A DNA stretch of 64,000 nucleotides, taken from assembly GCA_022763185.1 (NCBI GenBank), contig JALEGL010000005.1, positions 124,001-188,000 of the forward strand. The letters are read 5' to 3'. Positions 29,942-37,910 of the stretch are shown here, one piece after another. The position numbers were made by a program, and so were the translations under genes. Each line of letters begins with the position of its first letter. Position 1 is the first letter of the stretch. Under the pieces are notes generated by a model. The model was not told where the DNA came from. It saw only the letters and a list, made by a program, of their open reading frames with translations, and made no database searches. Source of the stretch: a bacterium (GTDB lineage Bacteria > Bdellovibrionota_G > JALEGL01).

Positions 29942-30895
29942 ATGCTGCCGTCTTCCATCAAACATCATCAAAATTATTCGTTGTTCTGGAAGACCGCGGC
30001 AGATATGCAAAAAATTTTGCAAGGTTCTACTACCCTTTCACTGCAAAACACCCAACATATCTGCCAACTGCACGATCAACTCAGTCTCTATATTCATCAA
30101 CTTCGTCGTGATTTTTCTACATCGGAACTTCAGGATTTTGAAGATACCTACTTCCAACTCAGCCAAAGCGTTCTAAGCTTACAAGACCATCATCAACGCA
30201 ATCAGTCTTATTTTAGACTGCGTTATCGAGCGATTTGGAAAAAACATTTTGACTTATTTATCATAAGCTTACAGCTGTTTACCCTGGCGTTTTTCGTGGG
30301 TTTATTTATGGGCTGGCACAAGCCTGAATACGCCCAACTGTTCCTGTCTCAAGGCATGGCAGAGCGAATCATGAATCATCAAGACTGGTTTGATGGTTTA
30401 AGACAATCACCTTTAAGTGGCGGCTTTGCCATTGCCTGGAACAACATTCAAGTCTGTATCAATGTTTTTCTTATGAGCGCACTTGTTGCTGTTGGTGGTA
30501 TTTTTCTTTTGGTATTCAACGGTTTCCATGTGGGTTTTATCATTGCGTTTTGTGCACGCTACGGTTTCTCTGACGCTTTAATCCAATTTATTACAACGCA
30601 TGGTATTCTTGAACTAACACTCATTGTGGCCAGTTGTTTTTCAGGTTTAATCATGGGCCAAGAGTTTTTTAAACGTCGTCAAAAACTCAGCTTTGCCACA
30701 CGATTCAAACAAAGCAGTAAAGATGGCTTCACTGTTTTATTAGGCTTACTGCCATGGATTGCCTTGGCAGCGGTATTTGAAGCCTTTGCCTCACCCTTTA
30801 CGTATTTAAGCATGACACAAAAAATATTCATTGGCTGTTTTATCACCGCATGCTTTTGGCTCTATACTTTTTTACCTGCACCCAAAAAATCATAA
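29942..30895 (+). CDS. SpoIIM/DUF95 family membrane protein
   Basis: A 317-residue protein from the ATG at 29942 (MLPSSIKHH); the frame extends upstream into the RDD gene without a good start. A soluble helical N-terminal part (about 1-95) precedes five or more membrane helices with the SpoIIM pattern FFVGLFMGW, AIAWNNIQVCINVFLMSALVAVGG and FITTHGILELTLIVASCFSG. SpoIIM assists septal wall hydrolysis during sporulation in Bacillus; relatives elsewhere pair with RDD and MoxR genes. It converges with the DUF58 gene. Confidence 0.88.
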   Translation: MLPSSIKHHQNYSLFWKTAADMQKILQGSTTLSLQNTQHICQLHDQLSLYIHQLRRDFSTSELQDFEDTYFQLSQSVLSLQDHHQRNQSYFRLRYRAIWKKHFDLFIISLQLFTLAFFVGLFMGWHKPEYAQLFLSQGMAERIMNHQDWFDGLRQSPLSGGFAIAWNNIQVCINVFLMSALVAVGGIFLLVFNGFHVGFIIAFCARYGFSDALIQFITTHGILELTLIVASCFSGLIMGQEFFKRRQKLSFATRFKQSSKDGFTVLLGLLPWIALAAVFEAFASPFTYLSMTQKIFIGCFITACFWLYTFLPAPKKS

Positions 30896-30917
30896 CTTGT
30901 TTTTTTCGATGTCTACT

Positions 30918-32222
30918 TTAAACGCGTAATTGCTTATACACCTCTCGCAACAAACCTACAGCGTGCTGTGTGGGTAAGTCAACCATACTAACATTGCTGC
31001 GACTTAACTTGGCCATAAGGTCTTGCTTTCTTTCCTGCAAGTTTAGAGCATACAACAATTGCCTACGATCGTCATGATTGATCTTGTCAATTTGCTCTGC
31101 TTGCTTTTGTACCAAACTTTGAACATTGTACTTTTCTTCAATCACATGCAAAACAATGATTTTATGTTTAGGATCAAGCTGCGGTAAAAGCTTGATGATG
31201 GCGGCATGCATCGATGGCTTTAACATGTCCAATAAAAGAAAAACGACACTGGGTTTATTAAGTTTTTTAATATGTTTCACTGCTTGCTCAAGTTGAGCGT
31301 CATACGGACTTACGTCAATTTTTTGATTGCGATAAACACGGATAAAATCTTCAGATTTTCTGCTGTTATAAACATATTGATGCAATTGATCATTTAAACA
31401 TGCAAAAGAAAACGTATCTCCCAAGCTGCAAGTGTATCGAATCAACTGATAGGCCAACAAGCTATAAAAATCTACTTTTTGACTGTTCTCAATTTCACCC
31501 AACATAGAGCGCCCCACATCCAAAATAACTTCAAGATGTTGCGCTTCATCTTGTTCAAACACTTTAACCATGGCTTTATCTAAACGCCCGGTTTTTTTAG
31601 CATCAATTAATTTTAAGGGGTCCCCAGGCCGGTATTCTCTTGCACCAACAACCAAGTCACTTTTCCTAGCCACGTTATGCTGGTTTTTCCAAACCATGGC
31701 ATAAGGATCTGCTTTTAATATTTGTAATACTTCATGCATATTCTGGCTCTGACTATTGGGCAAGACTTCAAAACTCTCGTCGCTGTTTAAAACAATCTCT
31801 TTATAAAATAAACCCGAAGAATCTTTAAGTTGAATATTAAGCTTAGGCACCCTAAAGCGTCCTAATTTTTTTGCCTCTACCTTCACTGTTTGAATCATCT
31901 GCCCGGAAGAAAAACAATAATTTTGTTGCTGCCACAATAAGGCCTGATGCCGATCAAAATATAAGACAAGCTCTACAGAATACAGTTGATAGTGCTTTAA
32001 CTCTATTGCAAAAGTTGTGGTTGCATTGAGCTCTAATTGCTCTTTGTAACGAATGATGACTTTTTTTACATTGTTGTTTTTAAATGTTTTCCAACATCTC
32101 CATAGATAGAGAAAGTACAAAACCATCATGGCCAATGCAAAATAAAAGATAAGGCTGTTGTACACGCCAAACAATAAAAAAAACTGCAGGAAGCCTAACA
32201 TGAGCCAAAACTTTTGACTCAT
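30918..32222 (-). CDS. DUF58 domain protein (MoxR partner)
   Basis: A 434-residue membrane protein from the ATG at 32222. Two hydrophobic segments near the N-terminus are followed by a beta-rich region and the DUF58 signature VGAREYRPGDPLKLIDAKKT, then a degenerate von Willebrand A-like fold (VILDVGRSM, VVFLLLDML). The frame is open to 32324 within the MoxR gene, but the short spacing after the MoxR stop supports the later start. DUF58 proteins act with MoxR ATPases as assembly or maturation systems. Target unknown. Confidence 0.88.
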   Translation of the reverse strand: MSQKFWLMLGFLQFFLLFGVYNSLIFYFALAMMVLYFLYLWRCWKTFKNNNVKKVIIRYKEQLELNATTTFAIELKHYQLYSVELVLYFDRHQALLWQQQNYCFSSGQMIQTVKVEAKKLGRFRVPKLNIQLKDSSGLFYKEIVLNSDESFEVLPNSQSQNMHEVLQILKADPYAMVWKNQHNVARKSDLVVGAREYRPGDPLKLIDAKKTGRLDKAMVKVFEQDEAQHLEVILDVGRSMLGEIENSQKVDFYSLLAYQLIRYTCSLGDTFSFACLNDQLHQYVYNSRKSEDFIRVYRNQKIDVSPYDAQLEQAVKHIKKLNKPSVVFLLLDMLKPSMHAAIIKLLPQLDPKHKIIVLHVIEEKYNVQSLVQKQAEQIDKINHDDRRQLLYALNLQERKQDLMAKLSRSNVSMVDLPTQHAVGLLREVYKQLRV

Positions 32223-32235
32223 GTATACGCTTGGC

Positions 32236-33165
32236 TTAGCTTGGGAACGGTAGTTCCATAAGTATGGCATTGATACATGCATCCTTGGACATATTTTGAA
32301 AAATAGCTTGTGATGATAAAGCAATACGATGACTCAACACAGGTTTTGCCAATAGCTTAATATCATCAGGGATTACCGTATTCCTACCATCAAGATACGC
32401 TAAAGCTTGTGCACACTTGACCAAAGCTAAACCCGCACGCAAACTTGCACCACAGGCAATAAGTTCATGCTTTCTAGTTTTAGCAATGAGCTCAGTGATA
32501 TAATTTAATAAACTTTGATCCACGCTAACTTTAATAATCTCTTTGTATACCTGCTCTAAATCCAATGTTTCTTTTTTTATTATTGAAAAATCGATAGGAA
32601 TTTTTTGTTCTAAATGCAACTGCAATAACTTTTGCTCGGTTTCCAAGTCTGCATGCTCCGTGTGAATACACAATAAAAAGCGATCCAATTGTACTTCTGG
32701 CAGTGGAAAGGTTCCTTCATGATCCTGCGGGTTTTGTGTAGCAATCACAAAAAAATGCTCCCCTAACTCATGCGTTTTTCCATCAATACTGACTTGCTGT
32801 TCTTCCATGGCTTCAAGCAAAGCTGACTGAGCTCTGGGTGATGCTCTATTGAGCTCATCCACCAACAAAAAGTCTGAAAAAACAGGCCCCGAAACAAACT
32901 CCAATTTTTCGCCACGCAAAATAGAATAGCCGGTTATATCTTGCGGTAAAAGATCGGAAGTGCATTGAATTCTGGAAAAAGATTTGCTGAGCAAAACACT
33001 CATCATTTTTGCTAACGATGTTTTTCCTGTACCTGGTGGGCCTTCAATCAAAACATGCCCTTTAACCAAATACGACGCCATCAACATTGGCGTGATATTT
33101 TGATGATCGCAATAGTAACTTTTGATTTCATTGATAATTTTTTGACACTGTTCTTGATACTTCAC
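32236..33165 (-). CDS. MoxR family AAA+ ATPase
   Basis: A 309-residue MoxR ATPase. The Walker A is EGPPGTGKTSLAK (about 37-49), Walker B is FLLVDELNRASPRAQSALLEAMEE, followed by sensor 1 (FFVIATQNPQDHEGTFPLPEVQLDRF) and a C-terminal lid with sensor 2 (SLRAGLALVKCAQALAYLDGR). MoxR proteins are chaperone-like and work with von Willebrand A partners; here the partner is the DUF58 protein encoded directly downstream. It begins 18 bp after the DUF4350 gene. Confidence 0.95.
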   Translation of the reverse strand: MKYQEQCQKIINEIKSYYCDHQNITPMLMASYLVKGHVLIEGPPGTGKTSLAKMMSVLLSKSFSRIQCTSDLLPQDITGYSILRGEKLEFVSGPVFSDFLLVDELNRASPRAQSALLEAMEEQQVSIDGKTHELGEHFFVIATQNPQDHEGTFPLPEVQLDRFLLCIHTEHADLETEQKLLQLHLEQKIPIDFSIIKKETLDLEQVYKEIIKVSVDQSLLNYITELIAKTRKHELIACGASLRAGLALVKCAQALAYLDGRNTVIPDDIKLLAKPVLSHRIALSSQAIFQNMSKDACINAILMELPFPS

Positions 33166-33183
33166 TTAAAAAAACCTCATTCA

Positions 33184-34296
33184 TTATTTAAATTCTTCCG
33201 CTAAAGCCAGGACGCTTTTGTTCCAATTTAAAATAAACTCTTTTTCATCCATTTTTCCTGTTTTTATCAATTTATCTTGTTTTAGCCCATAAAGCTCCCC
33301 TGTTTTTTGATGAAAAAATGCATAAGCATCCTCTCTACCCTTATCGTTTTTAAATAATGCAGAAAACAAACTCTCATAAAACCCATGATAGGTCGGAATG
33401 AACTCATCTGACTCTTCTTGCTCATGAATCACTTTTTTTGGCACCATAGAAAAGTAAAACAAAATAAATAAAACAAAACCTAAAATAGGCACAAGTACCT
33501 GTACATCTTTAAGTAAGTCTTGGATGCCCGCCTGTTTTACATAGTGATGATAAACATCCCACAAAATAGTTGGGTGTTTTACTTTTAAGCTTTTTAAAAA
33601 GTCTTGGTTTTCCTTAAATTGCAGCATGGCGTTGGCATACGGCGGAACACCAAGTAAAACAGTAACCTTACCCTGACCCAAAGACCATTGCATGAGATAC
33701 TCTGGATCATGGACCAAGTGAACAAGGTCTTGATCTGAGCTCTTATTCTTTTCTACCTTGGTTTTTGTATTTTTTCTTTCAAGGACTTCAACCCAATGAA
33801 TGGCGGAGTAGTGTTGAATAGTATTCATCTTGGGCCATTGAATCGTTTTTGTTTGACCATTTTTAAAAGATGCATCTTTGGCTGCTTTCACCCATGCATC
33901 ACCCTCTTTTTTTTCCATTTTTTTAGCTGTCAAGGGCGTAAAATTATAAACATTCAGCCGCTCATAATCTGCCTCTGTCATTGCTGTCAGTAAAAGGCTG
34001 CCCCCTTGGTAAACATAGCTTCTAAGCGTTTCTTGTTCATAAGAAGATAAAGGAAATTTTGGCGAATGAATGGCCACCATGTCATAGGCTTTTAAATCCA
34101 GGTAATCATGAAAAGCCTTTTTATTTAAGTGCAGTTGATCTGCAAGATATTCTTTTGCAATACTTAAACCCAGAGCATTTTTACTGCTGGCCAGAACACC
34201 TTCTTGCGATTTTCTCTGGTTGAGCTTGATTTGTGCCAAAAAATAAAGTCCTGTCAAAACCACCAGTGCAATCAGAGCAATCTGTTTATTTTTCAT
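33184..34296 (-). CDS. DUF4350-like membrane protein of the MoxR cluster
   Basis: A 370-residue protein with an N-terminal membrane helix (IALIALVVLTGLYFLAQ), a soluble DUF4350-like domain (AKEYLADQLHLNKKAF, VAIHSPKFPLSSYEQETLRSYVYQGGSLLL) and a second membrane helix at about 280-300. The ATG at 34296 (MKNKQ) overlaps the preceding gene by 11 bp. Such proteins are constant members of the DUF4129-DUF4350-MoxR-DUF58 cluster, but none has a known activity. Confidence 0.75.
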   Translation of the reverse strand: MKNKQIALIALVVLTGLYFLAQIKLNQRKSQEGVLASSKNALGLSIAKEYLADQLHLNKKAFHDYLDLKAYDMVAIHSPKFPLSSYEQETLRSYVYQGGSLLLTAMTEADYERLNVYNFTPLTAKKMEKKEGDAWVKAAKDASFKNGQTKTIQWPKMNTIQHYSAIHWVEVLERKNTKTKVEKNKSSDQDLVHLVHDPEYLMQWSLGQGKVTVLLGVPPYANAMLQFKENQDFLKSLKVKHPTILWDVYHHYVKQAGIQDLLKDVQVLVPILGFVLFILFYFSMVPKKVIHEQEESDEFIPTYHGFYESLFSALFKNDKGREDAYAFFHQKTGELYGLKQDKLIKTGKMDEKEFILNWNKSVLALAEEFK

Positions 34297-34858
34297 GATT
34301 GCTCCCACTTAGCATTGCTTCAAAGCGTTGAAGGTCTTTTTTTTGGGCAGGAGGTAAAAACATCAAGCTGTAAATGTTTTTTACTTCATTTTTGCGACCA
34401 AAATACTCCATTGGCGTTGTGGATAGGACAATCTTGTTTTGCTGCAAAAACCATTTCCACATAAGCCGAGCAGCCAAGGCATAGTTTTTTTGATTTTTTG
34501 CCAAGACATACATCTGATACAGACTCGATTTTTCTGAATTATCGTTCGCTAAACTGACGTTAGATATAGCATTGGCTTTTTTATTAAGAAAATACCGAAT
34601 CACTAACAATATGCCCACCACAAATAGCATGCACACAATTGTAAGAATGATGGTTTTCCATGGCCATTGATAGTGATTGTTGATTTTATTCAGTCCATTA
34701 AACCATGTTCGAAGCCAACTTAAAACTGGCTCCACCCATGTTTGAAATAACTGGCTCATTTTTTCTTGCCAGGGTGAAGGCTCAATCACCAGGTCAGGCA
34801 AAGCTTGCTGCTCATGTTGCTTAAGCAACTGATCTAAACTTTTCTCTTGAGCATTCAC
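34286..34858 (-). CDS. DUF4129-like membrane protein, first gene of the MoxR cluster
   Basis: A 190-residue protein with one membrane helix at about 70-92 and a cytoplasmic C-terminal part (YALAARLMWKWFLQQNKIVLSTTPMEYFGRK) that follows the DUF4129 pattern of a small helical domain ending in a T-P-x-E-Y motif. The assignment is supported by its place upstream of DUF4350, MoxR and DUF58 genes. It starts divergently from the SGNH-like gene. Confidence 0.6.
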   Translation of the reverse strand: MNAQEKSLDQLLKQHEQQALPDLVIEPSPWQEKMSQLFQTWVEPVLSWLRTWFNGLNKINNHYQWPWKTIILTIVCMLFVVGILLVIRYFLNKKANAISNVSLANDNSEKSSLYQMYVLAKNQKNYALAARLMWKWFLQQNKIVLSTTPMEYFGRKNEVKNIYSLMFLPPAQKKDLQRFEAMLSGSNHEK

Positions 34859-34905
34859 CTGTCCATCATAATCTTAGATCCCCCACATGACAATATCTAA
34901 ATCAT

Positions 34906-34934
34906 TTGACAAAATACATAGAGTTTATTAATTA
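34906..34934 (+). promoter_or_regulatory. Promoter of the SGNH-like gene
   Basis: TTGACA at 34906-34911 is followed after 17 bp by TAATTA at 34929-34934. The -10 overlaps the palindrome at 34930-34948, and AGGGGA at about 34962 is a suitable ribosome binding site before the ATG at 34976. Confidence 0.65.
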
Positions 34935-34948
34935 TGCGACGCATAATT
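34930..34948. promoter_or_regulatory. Operator-like palindrome over the -10 region
   Basis: AATTATGCG-A-CGCATAATT is a perfect 9-bp inversion with one central base. Its position across the -10 is typical of a repressor site. Which regulator binds is unknown. Confidence 0.6.
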
Positions 34949-34975
34949 TAATTCTAACCAACAGGGGAACATTCA

Positions 34976-35986
34976 ATGTATAAAAACATACTATCTTTAA
35001 TGCTATTTTCAAGCTTAGCACTACAGACTGTTTATGGCCAAGACATAAGCCAAACAGAAGAAACACAAAGTTATAAACCACAAATCTTGTACATTGGTTC
35101 CTGGACCTCTGCCACTCCTTATTTAGAGCCAGTAGAAAATCGTTTGCCAGGACAATTATCAGCTGCCTTGAAACAAGAGGGCTTTGATCATGAAATGATT
35201 GATGTTTCTCAACCTTATTTTCAAATTGAATTACATATGCAGGACTACGTATACAAAGCCTTGGGCATGGGCAGCAGAGGTCTTTATTACACAAGTCCAG
35301 ACTGGGAATCCAAATACGTAGACCAAGCCTTTTTAGATAAAGTAAAAGATGGCAGTATCAATCCAGATTGGATTTTTATTGAAGGCGGAGCTCGTGACTT
35401 AAACCTGGGTCACTTCAGTGAAACCATTGCTGATATGTTATTAAGAAATATTCCAGAAGCTAAAAACAAAAATGTTAACGTTGTGTTTCTGGGCGTTGCA
35501 CCTCCTAAAAATGTTGCAGACGCAACCGTTGAATCAGTAAGAATCATGTCTAAAACAGTGTATGTTTCTAAAAGCCGTATCCAAGATGTTGAAGATGCCA
35601 TTGCAGAATTAGATGCCTACTTTGCCACACTTACTCCAAAATACACCTATACAGATGACTCTGATGTAGCAATTGAAGACAGAAGAACCACCTTTGTTTC
35701 CACAACCTTAAATGGTTTAGACCCTGAGTCTGACTTTCAACTACCGGGTGAAGAAGCTTTAAGATTGGTCATGGAAGATGATTTTTATGAAGACACTCAG
35801 AAAAAAATTGAAAAGTTCAGAAACAATAAAAAAGTTTTAGAAGCTCAAAAAGCCTTAGAAAGTGCTCCCTTTGTTTTATCTCCATCTGGCATAGAAAAAG
35901 CGGTCAGCAACATTATGCGCAGCTTAACCGAACAAAGGTTTTTTGAGGTGGCACAATACTACCTAGAAGTTAATCAAAAAGACTAA
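34976..35986 (+). CDS. Secreted SGNH-hydrolase-like protein
   Basis: A 336-residue protein with a signal peptide (about 1-22, cleavage at VYG-QD). An SGNH-like layout is suggested by ILYIGSWTSA near the N-terminus (block I, where GDS is usual) and WIFIEGGARDLNLGHF (block III, usually GGND). The block V Asp-x-x-His is not evident, and the nucleophile context is atypical, so activity may be lost or the resemblance accidental. The second half is helical and charged. Own promoter with operator, own terminator; likely a regulated exported protein of unknown function. Confidence 0.6.
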   Translation: MYKNILSLMLFSSLALQTVYGQDISQTEETQSYKPQILYIGSWTSATPYLEPVENRLPGQLSAALKQEGFDHEMIDVSQPYFQIELHMQDYVYKALGMGSRGLYYTSPDWESKYVDQAFLDKVKDGSINPDWIFIEGGARDLNLGHFSETIADMLLRNIPEAKNKNVNVVFLGVAPPKNVADATVESVRIMSKTVYVSKSRIQDVEDAIAELDAYFATLTPKYTYTDDSDVAIEDRRTTFVSTTLNGLDPESDFQLPGEEALRLVMEDDFYEDTQKKIEKFRNNKKVLEAQKALESAPFVLSPSGIEKAVSNIMRSLTEQRFFEVAQYYLEVNQKD

Positions 35987-36009
35987 ATTAAACCTATACT
36001 CATTTTCTT

Positions 36010-36042
36010 AAAGCGCACGTCAATATAACGTGCGCTTTTTTT
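36010..36042 (+). terminator. Terminator of the SGNH-like gene
   Basis: AAGCGCACGT (36011-36020) pairs with ACGTGCGCTT (36028-36037) and is followed by a run of T residues. Confidence 0.93.
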
Positions 36043-36110
36043 ATTCTTATTGAATTTTTTAAGACTTAAGCTTTTATTGCAATTGCACAACTTACACGTA
36101 TAGTTGAATC

Positions 36111-36518
36111 ATGATCAGTTTATTGTTTGCGGGTATTTTAGGCCTTATTCTTTTATTGATTTCTAGAGCAACCATTGCAGCAAGGCGCAAATATAGAGTG
36201 AGTTTGGGCTATGGCGAGAAAAAAGACCCTTTATTTAATTATGTTAGTGCGCACGCCAACTTTTGTGCCTATACACCACTTTTCTTAATTCTTTTGTTTC
36301 TTTTGGAAAGTACTCAAAGCCTTCCAAATAGTTCTTTAATCATCATGGCCAGCTGCTTTACCTTTGGCAGGATCATTCACTTTTTTGCACTGACTAAAAT
36401 GGAACTTAAGACGCCTCCTAATTTTAAGTTTAGGGTTTTAGGCATGGTCTTAACCTTGGGAAGCCTTGGCGTTTTATCCATTGGAGCTATTTTTAAAAGT
36501 CTTTACCTTATTCTATAG
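36111..36518 (+). CDS. MAPEG family membrane protein
   Basis: A 135-residue protein with four membrane helices. The segment RRKYRVSLGYGEKKDPLFNYVSAHANFCAYTPLFLILL matches the MAPEG pattern, where the first loop binds glutathione and the following Asn and Pro residues are conserved. Family members are eicosanoid or glutathione enzymes in animals; bacterial roles are poorly known. A good promoter was not resolved in the 70 bp after the upstream terminator. Confidence 0.85.
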   Translation: MISLLFAGILGLILLLISRATIAARRKYRVSLGYGEKKDPLFNYVSAHANFCAYTPLFLILLFLLESTQSLPNSSLIIMASCFTFGRIIHFFALTKMELKTPPNFKFRVLGMVLTLGSLGVLSIGAIFKSLYLIL

Positions 36519-36557
36519 TGCTACAATGAACTGTAGCGCATGCTCAAAGTTTTAGGC

Positions 36558-37004
36558 TCAGGTAATTTTAAGCAAACGATTGCGTTGGCCATCAATATTG
36601 GGCATGATGACATATTGTTTTTTGGGTTGCTTAATATGAGAAACTTCTTTAAGCGTTCTAAAACCATCCATTTGCGTTACCTGGTTTAAAATAGACTGAA
36701 AAATAGTTAAATTGAGTCTCTCTTTTGGCCCAACACCAAAAAAACAAATGCTGCCAATCCCTTTAAATTTTTTAGGGATGTACCAAAGGTATTCTGTCAA
36801 ATGCCCGGTAAAACGTTTACTTCTTAAGGCTTGGCCTAAAAAATGATTGATGTTGTTATCCAAAATCATGGCCAAAGGATGCTGTGCTTTTTCTCCTGCA
36901 TATACGGGAACATACAAAACATCACATTTTAATTCCTCAAAAACTTGTCCATAATGCTTAACAATTTTTTTATGATTTTGTCGTTGACGAAACTTTTCAA
37001 ACAT
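36558..37004 (-). CDS. Stand-alone M17 aminopeptidase N-domain-like protein
   Basis: A 148-residue protein. VLYVPVYAGEKAQHPLAMILDNNINHFLGQAL and FKGIGSICFFGVGPKERLNL follow the N-terminal macro-like domain of leucyl aminopeptidase (family M17), but the metal-binding catalytic domain is absent. It overlaps the nusB stop by one base (TAATG) and is the last gene of the rib-nusB operon. Function unknown; a ligand-binding role is possible. Confidence 0.55.
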   Translation of the reverse strand: MFEKFRQRQNHKKIVKHYGQVFEELKCDVLYVPVYAGEKAQHPLAMILDNNINHFLGQALRSKRFTGHLTEYLWYIPKKFKGIGSICFFGVGPKERLNLTIFQSILNQVTQMDGFRTLKEVSHIKQPKKQYVIMPNIDGQRNRLLKIT

Positions 37005-37414
37005 TATCGTTGATACTCCTTGGCAATTCTATCCAACACTCCGTTGACAAAACTGGAGGTTTTTTCATCACCATATTTTTTTCCCAATTCTACTGCTTCA
37101 TTAATGGCAACTGCAGATGCAATTTTTTCTACTGCAAATACCATTTCATAAACCCCTATTCTTAAAATGCTTTTATCAATTTTTCCTAGTCGATACAATT
37201 TCCAATGTTCTAGTGCTTTCTCTAAAATTTCATCAATGGCTTTTTGGTGATCTTCAACACCATAAATGATGGTTTGCATGTAATTGGCATCGGCATTTTT
37301 GACTTCAAAATGTCCTTGAAAAAGATGCCGTGCTTCATGCGCTTCCACATCAGCGTAGTCCATAAAGTATAAGATTTGCAAAGCTTGCTCTCTTGAACGC
37401 CGTCGCTTAATCAT
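37004..37414 (-). CDS. nusB: Transcription antitermination factor NusB
   Basis: All-helical RNA-binding protein of 136 residues that, with NusE, binds boxA in rRNA leaders. Motifs include RRRSREQALQILYFMDYA at the N-terminus, KIDKSILRIGVYEMVF and the closing AINEAVELGKKYGDEKTSSFVNGVLDRI. Its ATG overlaps ribH by 4 bp, the common ribH-nusB pair. Confidence 0.97.
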   Translation of the reverse strand: MIKRRRSREQALQILYFMDYADVEAHEARHLFQGHFEVKNADANYMQTIIYGVEDHQKAIDEILEKALEHWKLYRLGKIDKSILRIGVYEMVFAVEKIASAVAINEAVELGKKYGDEKTSSFVNGVLDRIAKEYQR

Positions 37415-37902
37415 TGTGAAACCTTTATCTCTCTGAATTTTTGAGCCAACAGTATGGCTGCGTGGCAGGCTTCTTCACCTTTACGCCCATGCTCGCCATT
37501 CACTCTTGCTTGTGCTTGTGCCATATTTTCTACACTGAGGATGGCATTTCCAACCGGCAAAGCGTACTCTCTAGCAACTTGATCAATTGCAGGAAAAACA
37601 GTGTCACAAATATGATCGTAATGAGAGGTTTCTCCTCGAATGACACAACCGGTCACCACAACGGCATCATAGTGTTTATGTCTGGCAATAAACGCTAACA
37701 TCTGCGGAATCTCTAAAGTGCCAGTAACCTCGTACTCATCAACAAAAGACGCCGCATGCAAAGCTTTTGTAGTTTTTTTTACTTGCTCACTGACCTGTTT
37801 AAGTAAATCTTGATGCCAAGAGGCTTTAATCAATGCTACTGCATAAGGGCTTTGTTTTTTATCCAAAGCAGCACTATATTTATCTTGAGTTTTCATGGCC
37901 AA
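37411..37902 (-). CDS. ribH: 6,7-dimethyl-8-ribityllumazine synthase
   Basis: A 163-residue lumazine synthase, the penultimate enzyme of riboflavin synthesis. ASFVDEYEVTGTLEIPQML, VVVTGCVIRGETSHYDHIC (catalytic His in HYDH) and VGNAILSVENMAQAQAR match the family, although GNAILSVEN replaces the usual G-x-LT-x-EN. It starts 8 bp after ribBA. Confidence 0.96.
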   Translation of the reverse strand: MAMKTQDKYSAALDKKQSPYAVALIKASWHQDLLKQVSEQVKKTTKALHAASFVDEYEVTGTLEIPQMLAFIARHKHYDAVVVTGCVIRGETSHYDHICDTVFPAIDQVAREYALPVGNAILSVENMAQAQARVNGEHGRKGEEACHAAILLAQKFREIKVSQ

Positions 37903-37910
37903 TTACAGCG

